Counted from the stretch's first letter, positions 22,693 through 34,993 are shown. The stretch: DNA of 64,000 nt from Ricinus communis (GCF_019578655.1 NC_063259.1:30925277-30989276), one strand, 5' to 3'. Numbers and translations: made by a program. The notes: a model not told the origin generated them from the sequence alone.

Positions 22693-25185
22693 TCAGGTAG
22701 AACTAACAACCGAAGTTGCAGAATCTGTACTACCATTTGGTGGAGTCGGCAATACTGTTGCTTTCTTGTTGATTCCAGCTTCCAGTTGACGCAGCTCTTG
22801 TGGAGATAGAAAAGGCTTTGGAGGCATCTGGAGAGATTCAACTTCTCCTTCAAGCATCTCTACAACTCTGTTCATCGAGGGACGATCGCCAGGCTTCATT
22901 TGTATACAACATAATGCAATAATCATCATCTTTTTTGTTATTTTCCTTTCCTCTGTTGCATTTTCGATTTCTATCTCGTTGCCTGCATTGAGTTGCTCGT
23001 AAACCCATGAAGGGAAGTAAATTTGGCTTGAATGCTCAGCAAATGCATTCAAATTCTTCCTTCTACCTGCCATTTCCATCAATAACATTCCAAAGCTATA
23101 AACATCAGCTTTATAAGATATTCCTCCAATGTTCTTGTAGAACAGTTCTGGAGCCATGTAACCCATTGTTCCTCTTGGTGCTGTGAGAGAAACTATGCTA
23201 CCTTCTATTGGATACAGTTTTGCAAGTCCAAAATCTGAGACTTTCGGAGCAAAATTTTCATCAAGAAGAATATTGTGAGGCTTGATATCAAAATGCAAGA
23301 TTTGCATGTCACAACCTCTGTGGAGATATTCAATTCCACGAGCTGTGCCGAGAGAAATCTTGTACATTTGTTCACAGCTCAAAGGAACATCTCCATTTTC
23401 TGAAAAGATGTATTTTTCAAGAGACCCATTAGGCATGAAATCATATACAAGCGCACGCTTCGATCTCTCAGCACAAAAACCAATAAGTTGCACCACATTG
23501 ACATGATGAATCCTTCCAATTGTTGCAACCTCATTGATAAAATCTTGCCCGTCGGACTTAGGCTTGCTCAATATCTTTACCGCCACAATTCGGCCGCTTG
23601 AAAGTTTTCCTTTGTATACTGAACCAAAGCCTCCCTCACCTAATTTGTCCTTGAAACCTCGAGTGATCTTCTTGATGTCCGAGTAAGAATACATGATAGG
23701 CATGAGATTGTTGTGACTTCTTAGGAAAGCTTCAACTTTATCGTACATCGATAAATGTCTTCTTCGCCATTTATATGCCAAAAAGGCAATAACACATGGT
23801 GTGCCCAATACACATCTTGCTCCTGTATGCCAAATGCAATTATGCTCAGTAAGCAAGGGCCATTGAAGCCTTGCCATCGTCAATAAGTGAAGAGATGTTT
23901 CCAGTGAGCAGATCAAGATTTGTGAGCATTGAGGAGAGCCTCAAAGATAAATATGACTAATGGCAACCATTAAATTTTATGTTATTACCATATCTCAAAA
24001 AGAAAAAGAAGAAAACTAGATGGTCTTACCCACTAGTATTGCCAGTTGCATCATTAAACCTACACAGGTATGAAAAGAAAAGGGAATAATTAATTTGTCA
24101 TATAAAAATTGGTCGAGTTTAGTCTCTCATTCCTTTTCGGCTTTCCTATGACCTTGTCTGAAAGAGTAAATATTATTGCAGTAAATGTAATTAAACAACG
24201 TAAAAAGGATAAATAATACTCACTAAGTCCCGTCAGTAACCACACTGCATATACAAGAAATGCATAATGTCAGCAAATCAAGACAAGAAGTGTAGAGAGA
24301 GAGAGAGGCAATAACATTAACTGCGAGCAAAGGGGAAAAGGGTGAAGCTAGCTAGTACAAACGCGAATTACACGGCTGTTGCTGCCAAAGGAAAAAAATG
24401 AAATATAAAATTTAAGTAAAAAAGGAAAAAAGAATTTTACTTGGATATTCATATGCGAAGTCATTAGAGCAGCCCACGACCTTTGAATAATCATACTCAT
24501 CTTTAAACCGGCAGTAGCCTCGCCCTTTGCACTGTTCGCAACGGATGAAAGACCATGAAAGCTCAAATCCATTTAGCATTCCCTCGTAAATATCCAAATA
24601 GGAACAGTTGTTCATCCTGCACTTGATTGATGAAACCATGGCTTCCCAGTCTACCCTGCACATATCTGGAATCTCTGACACCTCCACATTCCCAAATAGA
24701 GCATACTTTGAGCCATGAATTCTACTAAGACAAGGCCCTGTCTCGACATAGGGGGAGAAATTAACTGGATTCTCACAACTCATAAACCTAATTCTTTCAC
24801 CCAACCTCCAATAATATTCATATTGATTATCACCAGGGCCGCCAAATGGTAAAGGAGAAAGAGGGAGAAAAGAGCAAATATTCTCTTGCAAGGCAACATC
24901 GACAACACGGATGGTCTCCTTCTGGCGATTGATTTCCTGCACCAAGTATTTTGCTGAATGCCAGTACAATATCGTCTTATTGTTCTCACAAGTCAGAAGA
25001 TAGTTAGGGTCGCCACAATTTTTTGGACCCCCTTTTAATCCAAAGGGGTAGGAAATGCTCTGGAAATTGCCACAGGAAAGTGGAATATCACAGAGATACT
25101 GGTTTTTCTCAGCCCAGCAAGTTACAGAAAATAGAAAGAAAAAAGGAAGGACTGGATAACTTGCAGAAAAAAGGACCCTGAACAT
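22693..25185 (-). CDS. LRK10-like receptor-like kinase (pair D, minus)
   Basis: Exons 25185-24441, 24244-24224, 24059-24030 and 23822-22693 sum to 1926 nt (641 residues). A leader ends near VTCWAEKN. The GUB_WAK-type ectodomain has [33 protein letters not shown] and [10 protein letters not shown]. Two phase-1 mini-exons of 21 and 30 nt (VWLLTGL, then LMMQLAILV) build the hydrophobic segment continued by the kinase exon ([13 protein letters not shown]). Kinase: GEGGFG about 327, Lys about 348, HFDIKPHN (non-RD), DFGLAK. The activation segment reads TAPRGTMGY where the other copies have TAARGT or TTARGT. Splice sites of the 21-nt exon are the least certain part of the model, but the phase closes exactly. 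Confidence 0.88.
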
Positions 25186-25799
25186 GGCGACAGAGCGAAA
25201 GATAGACTCTTCTCCAGCACTACAACATACAGTGGATAATCCTCTGTTTTTTCCTTTAAGATGTTTTGGCTAGTTAGACTTGAAGAATAAAAAGAAACCT
25301 GATGGTTCACTTTCGTTATTTTCTTTTGGACTTGATAATTCACTGTTTGTACACTAATTTTTCTCGTTGACTCCAATGGCATACCATTCAAAGTCCTTTT
25401 GCTTGTTCTTTTGGGTGTTTGCATCATAACCTTGTAGACACTTCAAATAATTAATTGATATCAAGTAATTCTGTGGGGCACTATTAATCTTCTGCCTTTC
25501 ATAAGCATTCATACTCTTCAAAGACAGGACTGAATAAAAGAGAAAGGGGCTAGGAAAGTTCTTTCACCCTCAAAAATTGGCAAATTAAGATAATCAAAAT
25601 AAAAGAAAACTAGGATGAGAAGAAATTTTAGTAAAAGCAATGTTGAGTATGCCTTTCAAACTCTTACCCAGTAGAAGAAGACATTAGAATTTCACATGTA
25701 CTGTCTAAGCAAGAGAAAGAATGTTACTTGAAACTATTCTAAACAAGCGAAGAAAGAGATTGTTACTTAAAACTGTTCTATCTCGACACATTTCAAGAC
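25186..25799. promoter_or_regulatory. Divergent promoter spacer, pair D
   Basis: This 614-bp spacer between the two start codons of pair D contains a W-box core TTGACT at 25367-25372. A short open frame inside (25427-25122, minus) overlaps the gene start and has no family resemblance. Confidence 0.4.
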
Positions 25800-27827
25800 A
25801 TGGCTAGTGGGTTAATGGATTTTCTTTTCTCTCGCTGCTGCATCTGCATCTTGCTCTTGTTAAGATCTACAGTAGTTTGTGCAGGCATGGGGTGCCCTGA
25901 AATGAAGTGCAACCGACATGGACCGCCCATCAAGTTTCCATTCAGTATAAAAGGAAGCCACCAAGCTGATTGTGGCTATCCTGGTTTTTATGTTTCCTGC
26001 ACCAGCACAAATGAGACGTTGCTGGAGCTTCCATTTTCAGTGAAGCTCTTCATCTCCAAGATTAATTACAAATCACAGAAGCTTCATGTATATGAACCTA
26101 CTGGTTGCCTCTCAAAACATCTTCGAAATCTTAATTTATCAGCTTCTCCATTCCAGTTCGGAGATAAGTACCTAGATGATTTTACTGTATTCAGTTGTTC
26201 AATAGGAGAATTTGTTTCCTGGTCAGAAGGACATATATTATCCTGTGTCAATAATTCCCCTGATCGTGGTATTATTGCTTTCTATTCTCGGCGGTCAATA
26301 AACTACATGCCGTCCCTGTTATCTTGCACCAAGCTTTACAATGTTTCTTCAGTCCCACACAACATGCTGTTTCCAGAAAGAAAGATTATCTTTAAATGGT
26401 CCACGCCGAATTGCAGAAAATGTGAAGCAGAAGGCAAGTTATGCAGGTTGAATGAAACTAGTTTGCAGTCTGAAACTGAGTGCTTAAACATCCTCAAACA
26501 ACATAAAGGTATTATACTCTTTTAACTCTTTAAAAAAAGTTTGGCAAATTGATGATCTATAAATTTTTCAACTTTTCTTACCACCGGTAACTTCTTGTTG
26601 ATTTTATTGCCTATTACAGGTGCATCCACAAAAATGAAAGTCACAGGTAAAATTTTATCCATTTCAATCTTTATTAATAGAGAAAGAAGAGATGTCAACT
26701 AAATTCAATGTCGTGCAGGTGCAGTGCTGGGTTCATTTTTTCTTGGACTAGTTATTGCAGTGTACCATTTTTATAGATTAGATAAAACTGAAAAGGAGAA
26801 TCAAAAAAGAATCAGAATATTTTTAGAGGATTACAAAGCACTCAAGCCCACAAGGTACTCATATGCTGATATTAAGAGAATCACAAATGAATTTATGGAG
26901 CAACTTGGTCAAGGAACTTACGGAACTGTCTACAAAGGAAAGTTATCCAATGAAATTCTAGTAGCTGTTAAGGTCCTCAACAATTCCATAGGAAATGGGA
27001 ATGAATTTATAAATGAAGTGAGTACCATGGGTAGAATCCACCATGTTAATGTAGTTCGCTTGGTAGGTTATTGCGCTGATGGTTTTAGACGAGCTCTAGT
27101 TTACGAGTATTTACCAAGAAATTCACTTCAAAAGTACATCTCTTCAGCAGACACCGAGAATCATTTTCTTGGGTGGAAGAAGCTACAGGATATTGCTGTT
27201 GGCATAGCAAAAGGGATTGAGTATCTTCACCAGGGTTGCGATCAACGGATCCTTCATTTCGATATCAAACCACATAATATCCTGCTTGATGACAATTGGA
27301 ATCCAAAAATCTCGGATTTCGGTACGGCCAAGTTATGCTCCAAGGACCAAAGCGCAGTTTCCATGACAGCAGCTAGGGGCACCATGGGCTACATTGCACC
27401 TGAAGTATTCTCCAGGAACTTTGGGAATGTGTCCCATAAGTCTGATGTTTATAGTTTTGGAATGTTAGTGCTTGAGATGGTTGGAGGAAGGAAGAATGTT
27501 GAAGTTACGCCGGAGAATGCTTGCCAGGTCTATTTTCCAGAATGGATCTATAATCTTTTAGAGCATGGAGAAGACCTGAGATTACATATTGAAGAAGAGG
27601 GAGATGCAAACATTGCAAAGAAACTTGCAATTGTTGGGCTCCGTTGCATCCAGTGGCACCCAGTGGATCGTCCTTCAATGAACTTTGTCGTTCAGATGTT
27701 GGAAGGAGAGGAAAATTTAACTATCCCTCCAAATCCTTTTGCCTCTACAGGTTCCGGAAGAACTTATACAGCGCCTGCTGGAAGACGCCGGCATCAGGAG
27801 TTAGAAGTCATTCAAGAACTGGAATGA
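25800..27827 (+). CDS. LRK10-like receptor-like kinase with DFGTAK (pair D, plus)
   Basis: Exons 25800-26508, 26620-26646 and 26719-27827 sum to 1845 nt (614 residues). A signal peptide ends near VVCAGMG. The ectodomain has CPEMKCNRHGPPIKFPF, DCGYPGFYVSC, SCTKLYNVSSVP and CRKCEAEGKLCRLN. The 27-nt exon encodes ASTKMKVT. The membrane helix is AVLGSFFLGLVIAVYHFY. Kinase: GQGTYG about 309, Lys about 330, HFDIKPHN (non-RD), GYIAPE. Two positions differ from all relatives here: DFGLAK reads DFGTAK, and GLWCIQW reads GLRCIQW. The DFG aspartate is kept, so activity is not excluded. AATAAA follows at about 27874. Confidence 0.92.
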
Positions 27828-30683
27828 GCATTACGAGTTGTCCAATCATGTTATGATTATTTAAGTTTCTAATTAATAAAACAGTGAGTTGTATGTTTAA
27901 TCTATAGTTCATTACAAGAAAAAAGGGCTGATTTATAAAGCTCTGGTTTTTCTGATGATGCTAATAGTTTCACTTGAATAATCAAAATGCAGAAGTAAAA
28001 GTCTTTTTTCTCTTCTTCTTCTTCTTTGCTTTCTTCCTGAGCCAATGTCTCATTTAATTATTAATTGTGCACTGTAAGAATCTGATTTTTTTTCAAGTTA
28101 TTCTGAGACGGGCTAAAAGATTGTGAAAGTCAAACTCTTGATCTTCCACGAAATTGCCTTTTTGCTTGGTTAAGTGGTTTAATCTGTCCGTATAATTTTT
28201 TTCTTCTTTTTTGCTTTCTTTTCAAACCAATTTCTCGTCTCTTTCATTTAGTAATCATAGATTGTGACAGTCAACGGTTATCGTGCATTCCTGGAAATAA
28301 GCAAGACAGTGAGTGCTCTTCTCTGATTGGCTTGACTAACCACAGCACAAAATGACGTATGTATAACGATTTTTTTTTTAAAGTTTGTTTATATAATTTT
28401 TAAAAGATTTTAACAGAAAAAAAAAATATATCTAAAAAATGTCAAAATAATATTATCTTGACATATTTTATTATGAAACTAATTTTTATATTATAATTTT
28501 TATTTTTTAAAAATTTTATAAAAAATAATATTAAAAATAGATTTAAAAAATATCAAAAACTTATTTATTTTAATTTATAATATTATTATTTTTAATATTT
28601 TATCTTAAAAAATATATTATTAACTTATGTCTTTTTATTTTTATAAAATTTTATTAGCAAAAAATAATATTTAAAAGATATTAAAAATTTATATTTATTT
28701 TTTATTTTTAAATGTACTGTTATTGATATACTTTTAGTATATTTTTATCACCGTTAAATAATATTTTAATTATATTTTTATATATTTTAAAATATTTTTA
28801 ATATATTATAGTATATATGCGTCTTCATATTATTAAAAATATATTAATTACTATAAAAACATATAAAAGTATTAAATTTATAAATATCAAATATAAAAAT
28901 ATAAAATATAAATAATAAATTTATTTTATTTGGGTGATTTCATAAATTAAAATAATATCATTTCAGTATTTTATTAATATATTTTTTTAGATAAAATTTA
29001 TAATAATAGAAATTAAAATAAGAAATTTTAAGAAAAGAAATATAAAAGAATCTAAGAAAGATCATAAAAAAATTAGCTACTTTCCTGTAGTTATATAAAA
29101 GTGGCTAAAAACATTGTGAAAAGAAACTCCCTGTCGAAAATCAAGATCGTGACTACTAATTAAGGCCAGCCCAAAACCATGGCAGCAAAAGACTATCAAA
29201 GCGCGGGAGAAAGTTTGAGGGGTACATCAAAATATGGACCAGGGCCACCCATACCAATATAACTAAATATGTTACATTATCATCATAACAAAAATATAAA
29301 TAGCACATTCTAATCTTAAAATTTTCAATTCTGACCATTTTCTCTCATTGGAGCGCTAAGCGCAAATGAGTCTCATACAACTATTAAATGGAATTTAAAT
29401 TTTTTAAATTTTGAGTCAAGTTCAATTTATATGCCAATTGATCAAGCTCGTTTTACTTTTAAAATCATAAAATTTTATTTATAATTTTTTTAGTAGATCT
29501 CATAAAATAATATTTTTAAATTCATCTAAAATATAATTGAAATTTTTGAATTTAGACTCGAACGGACCAAAAGTAAACATTATATGTCCAAATTTGGAAA
29601 AAATTTAGCGGACTTAAAATGAGTATCCAACCCCTTAAAGTCTCAGCATAAGATCTGCCATATTTTCATTCTTTATTGTTGTTTATCATTGCAGTCTCCA
29701 CTTGCTCGCTTGCTCTTTGCTCTTGCTTCGTTCTTTGAGAAAAAGAGAGAAATGGTGGTAGTATGATGGGTTACAACAAAGAAGAAAGAACAATAAAATG
29801 TGGCAAGAAAAAAAAAACTGTAGATTCAAGCTCAAAATAGTTATGAATTCTGTGTCTTAGAGATTGAAATTAAGATTTTGATGTCTAGATAAGTTTTAGA
29901 TAAAAAGAAGAAAGAGAGTATTAGAATATTTTACTTAATTTTGAACAATATATGGCAAAAATAGAAGGCTTTTTATGGCTGCGTGGATGTATGTAGATTA
30001 ATTATTATGGCAATGAAGATAATAAATCATCTTGGGTTCTCCTTTAGAAGCTTCAAATAGACATTATAAAACATAGTTACAGTTTTAAATGTGTTGAAGT
30101 ATGAACAATGTTTGTGCTATTGTTTCAGGCTTTCCTTTTCCCCTGATTGCTAAGACAATAACTTTCCGTATTTGTTTTGGGTAATTGTAGTTTAATTAAA
30201 GTTTAACTCATGAATTTAATTATTAATATTTGTCTAAAATTTGTTTATTGTAATGTCAACAAACACTGTCCTTTGAGTTGCCCTAATTTCCTTAAAATGG
30301 ATTTTATTAACTGGGCTGATATATTTAGCAGATCTTATGCACCTATTGTCTTTATATCTTGCACCCTTCGTGTACATAAAGATTTCAGTATTCTGGTAAA
30401 AAATAAAGGGACCAGAAACACCTTTTTGAACATATTTCTTAAAGTTCAAAATTTGAATATATTAGTAGATTTTAAAATGTGTAGACTAGTATAATTGTTC
30501 CTAACAAAAATAGAGCATTACCACATAGATTGTGGTTAATGTGCATCCCTTTGGATTTTTCTTTTTATTTTTTGTTCAAGGACTCAAAACAGAAAACAAG
30601 GGTTTCTAATTATTAACCCAAGCAAAAACTTTATATACAAATGTTTTCAATGCAGAAAAAAAAGTTTACAAAGGAATCCAAAA
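27828..30683. other. AT-rich intergenic region
   Basis: The region spans 2.9 kb without a recognised gene. The segment 28380-29050 is extremely AT-rich with many poly-A and poly-T runs and may derive from old mobile elements, but no clean ends were found. A 40-bp inverted copy of the promoter segment at 19764-19803 lies at 28260-28299. The right end holds the 3' untranslated region of the ATL-like gene. Confidence 0.5.
28260..28299 (-). repeat. Inverted copy of a 40-bp promoter segment
   Basis: The reverse complement matches 19764-19803 at 38 of 40 positions, sharing the core CCGTTGACTGTCACAATC. The flanks do not match. Here it lies about 430 bp downstream of a receptor-kinase stop codon, so it is not in a promoter position. 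Confidence 0.75.
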
Positions 30684-33557
30684 TCATGAAGGTTGGGCTG
30701 GTGGCGGCAGCAAGCGGTCAGGCGATTTCCGACAAATGGGACAAGAAGCATTCAACTTAAGCCATTCATCAATACAATCAGCGTGGAAGCAATGCTGGCA
30801 TTCAGGAATGGTCTTAAGCGTTTCTTTAGGCTTGTATTCAGACAAGCAAATTGAGCAAGTGATATCATCAGGCTTGGGCAACCTTCGGCTTTCTCCAAGG
30901 ACTATTTTCGGATAGGATTCCAATGTTTGTCCGTCCAGGCCTCTTGCGCTGACAGTGGGCTGTTGATTAACTACGAAATTGGATTCTGGGAAAAGATGGC
31001 TCCTCCTCCTTCCTGTGTAATAGCTTGCCCTGTTACATATGAAACATAGCAGACCTAGCACACACAATGCCACTGGTATTCCTCCTCCAATTGTGATGAT
31101 GTAACGAGCACTCTTTGGAATTCCTGACCAAATAGTAGGTTTATTCAGTTTGATAATATCAATGTAACAGTTGCTACGACACAACATAGTACTCTAATTA
31201 AAAGGTCTTCTTGATTCATCCTCTTCATCCCATTTCTTTTTTTTTTCTTTTTTTTTTTGTTATTGTCCTCTTCATTTCAATTATTACTTATAGTATGTCT
31301 AAATATATAGCATAATCATCCTGTAATGTATGAATCGACAAGATACACACATCTACTCTCCTTCCGAGGATAGCAATTCCTCTGAAAAGTCTAAACTAAT
31401 GACTATGATGGTTCAGTATTTGGAAATTAACAGGCCGAATGGTCAACACGCAAACAAACCACAGATGCCAGAACTCCATAACAATAATTCAAGACTTTGA
31501 AATAAGGGAACAAACACTAATAGGTAATCTTCAAAAGGGTTTGGAAATATAAAATGACAATATACTATTATATAAAGTATATAAAGAAAAAGAAAGACAA
31601 CCATATTCTTTTGGCTGATTGGTAGTGGAGCAGCAATATTGCTATTAGTGTTGTCCGCATTTAGAGGTAGAGGAGTCTAACACTTGTACATACATTGTTG
31701 GAGCTGATAAGAAGTATATGAATGTCAAAGTCTACCCACAAAACTATCATTACCATTTTCCAAAGGGTTAACGGCGCTTTAGGTAAGGAATAAGTCTAAG
31801 CTCTTTTTCATTTTGGGTTTTTGTTTTTGTTGCTGGTCCAATGTTTTGAGACATTCATAAATTATATATTGTCAACTCTTATCTTGAACAATGTTCCCGT
31901 CACTAGCAAAGTTCACAGGCTTCTATGAACACGTTAATAGATTATGAGGTTATATAATAAAAGTCAATACAGGCAGCAATTATCTTTAACATATCCACAC
32001 CATAATTCATACATAAATTAAGTTTCTTTACTGCTTTTGTATTTTTTATTAGAAGTTTCAGAATTTGATGGATAAGGATATAGCATATTATGTGAGTTGA
32101 GAAAAGAAAAATATTAACAATAATGATAATCATAACGGTAATTAACTACAATAATTGAGTTATTATATAGTCATCAATTTATACTTTTAGCATCTGACTG
32201 GTTCTTGTTAGCATATCCTTACCTTAATGTATTATTATATTAATTATGTTGGAATATATGTCCTTTCAGGCTTAATCACATTTCTTTATTTTTCGTTCTA
32301 TCTTTAAGATGTGTAGTCAAAATGTAAATAAACATTATCTTACTCTACATCAACCTCAACATGTCTTATATGTAATTGTGAATTAAGGTATTAAAACGAC
32401 TACCAGTAGGCCGGTCCATGAGAGTCAACTTGACCTAATCAAACTGTATCCGTAAATCAAACCCTAGGCACTATCATTAGACCATTCACTTCAAGTATCG
32501 AGCACCTCAAGTTCTTAATTATTCTAAATAAGTACATTAAGAGTGAATGTTGCGCAAAGAAACTCTTCAGAGTTTTTAAAGTACTTCAAACTTTTCCTTT
32601 TTAATAAAAGAATTATTCTGACTTAATTAGACGAATACTCTATTATTGGATTACTAGTTATTAAAAAATATTTATTTTTGGGTAATTTGTATCGGTTCTT
32701 GAATGCTAAGTTTTCTGGCACTTTAATCCTTCTAAACACAACCCACTATAGCAGATGTTAAGCAAAATTTCTCTAACAAAACTGCTTGTTTTTCCAATGT
32801 AAACTGAGCTTTTTAAGGTCCTTATAAACCGCTGACAGGGAGAGGGAGAGTAAGCAAAGTTACCACGTAATTTTGGATTAGCGCAAACAATGAGACGCGA
32901 AGAATTACTCCTTGGCCCGCACCGTCCACCATGAGACTCGCACTTTCCACACCTGGGTACAGCCCAAGTCAACCTCAGATCATCGCTGAGGTCCGACGAC
33001 AGTATTTGCCCATAAAACGGCCACTCCACAGGCACCTCCATGCTTGCAAACGCCTCGCAGCTTGATAATCCTGATAGATGATTTATAACCCTTAAAGACG
33101 ACGTAGCAAACACTGTATTCGTTGAACTACTAAGACAGGCAATCGGGTTTAGCTGAAAGTTGGTGTAATTGGTCAGTGAACAATTAAAGAAAGTGAAATT
33201 CTGATAAAAGAGACCAACAAATGGAGAATTTGAGAGATTAAGAGAAAGAATTCGTTTTGGCAAGCAGTTGTTCGGGTCGTTGATCCATAATTCTTGAGTG
33301 GCATAGTCTATTGCTTGAACTGTAAAAGTTCCCGAATAAGGTAGCTCGAGTAATGTATGATTTGTGTTGGTATCACAGGATACATCAAAACCTGGATACC
33401 CACATGACTTGAACTGGCGATTTTCGATCCTGAAAGGGAATCGGATCACGGGTTCATTGCGTGCGCAAGCAGAGTTGAGGCAAAGATGTTGGCTTGCTAT
33501 GATTTGCAAGAAGGAGAAAAGAAAAATGGTGGAAAAAATAAGCTTAACAATATCCAT
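30684..33557 (-). CDS. ATL20/21/22-like RING-H2 ubiquitin ligase with receptor-type ectodomain
   Basis: Exon 1 (33557-32864) and exon 2 (31123-30684) join in phase 1 to 1134 nt, 377 residues. A signal peptide ends near IIASQHLC. The extracellular part ([58 protein letters not shown]) is the same GUB_WAK-type module as in the plus-strand receptor kinases nearby. Membrane helix about 239-261. A GLD-type motif follows at 293-295. The RING-H2 ligands are Cys321, Cys324, Cys340, His342, His345, Cys348, Cys359 and Cys362, with TrpLeu between the last pairs. Members of this group are E3 ligases at membranes. The substrate is unknown. The 1.74-kb intron (31124-32863) holds AT-rich sequence with no recognised gene. 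Confidence 0.93.
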
Positions 33558-34993
33558 CTGACGGACAAAGAATTGATATTTGACGGGTAGTTCCTGATTA
33601 GCTAGTAGCTACCTGCTTCATTAAATAGATATGCACTAATATGTTTTTTTTCTTTTCCTTTAAAAAGAAGGCTGAAAGAATGAATAGGGTCTGAATATGA
33701 AAGGGAGGAATTGGTAGTGCAGGGCTCCACTTGATGTCAGGTTGGACCTTGGAAACCGGATAGAGCAAGTCATTGTGTACATTTTGTTTGCAAGAAAATA
33801 ACATAGCCCCAAGAGAACCCAATTCTTCATTTAATATATAATTTTGACCACAATTAGTTCATGTACCAATATGACCTCATTTACTAAAGTAATTTAAGAT
33901 TCAGCTCTCCATTGACAGAGCCCCTTTCAGTACAGCACAAGGTAAAAATCATTGTGTGCAAGGACAGTCTACCTGGCAGTCTATAAATTCTCTCTCAAGT
34001 AAAAAAAAGAGAAAAGAAGGGAGATGACATAGAGGGCGATTTAGCATGTAATGTTGCACTTCTTGTCCTTAATTATTGCCACACAAATGGTTGTTTCTAT
34101 TCATTGAATAGTAAGTTGTCATGCTTCTATAACATTTTTTTTTTACTTTGGGACATATTCATGGTTTTCTATAACTAAGTACTTCTTTTTCCATCTATCC
34201 AACACAATATTTTCCTAACTTTAAATATTAGTAGCTAAATTTGTGAATAAAATTACTTTGAACCGAGCTACTTATAATTTTAAATTTGAGTACTCTGGAA
34301 GTTATTTTTCTTAATTTGAAGAGAAATGCTTAACACTGCATGTTCAAATCTTTGTGCGGTTGGCAGATCAATTGATTCACATATACTTGCTTTAATCCAA
34401 GTTGGAAAGAAACAAATAATATGATTTTCCATTTTAACTTTCTAAAAACGGGTCATCGAGCTTAATTAATATAGGCTATATACAAGTGGAGGTTTTTTCT
34501 TCTTCTCATTCTGGCCATTAACAAAAATCCCAGTTGCAAATTAATAATAGATTAGGTTGAATCTTACATTATGCAAGAGTAAGATTCCATAATTCTCGGC
34601 TGAACCAATAATGCTCGAGCCATGAATAAAATAATATAATGAAATCATACAACTAACAAGGTTATATTCAGTTTAAAATATGTTGTAAAGCCGACATCAT
34701 AATGCGTGCTTCTATTGCAGTACACAAGAAGAACGGACATTGGCTTCCTTGAAAGATCAGTACCCGAATTAAGAAAGAAGAAATTTGTCAAATCTGTAAA
34801 TTATATATAAATAATACCCAATTGTTAATGCCTAATTCACAAATGTAAAGCAAGAATATTTCTTCGAATGAAATAAATCGTGAGCTCAGCTCTCATTCAA
34901 AAAGTGAGTACCGGAAGGAACAATCTTTTATTACTTTCAGATAATGGAAGAAACAAAAGACAAGTAATTTAATTAAAAACAAACACGGAGAAA
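33558..34993. other. Intergenic region between ATL-like gene and SDHAF4
   Basis: The first part is the probable promoter of the ATL-like gene, and the last part the 3' untranslated region of SDHAF4. No gene, RNA or clear repeat was seen in between. Confidence 0.5.

Noticed and set aside
28360..29130. Very AT-rich block as a MITE or retrotransposon
   Set aside because: No terminal repeats, target duplication or coding remnants could be fixed; composition alone is not evidence.
34330..34385. GTTCAAATC-type motif suggesting a tRNA T-arm
   Set aside because: No acceptor stem, D-arm or anticodon arm could be paired around it.
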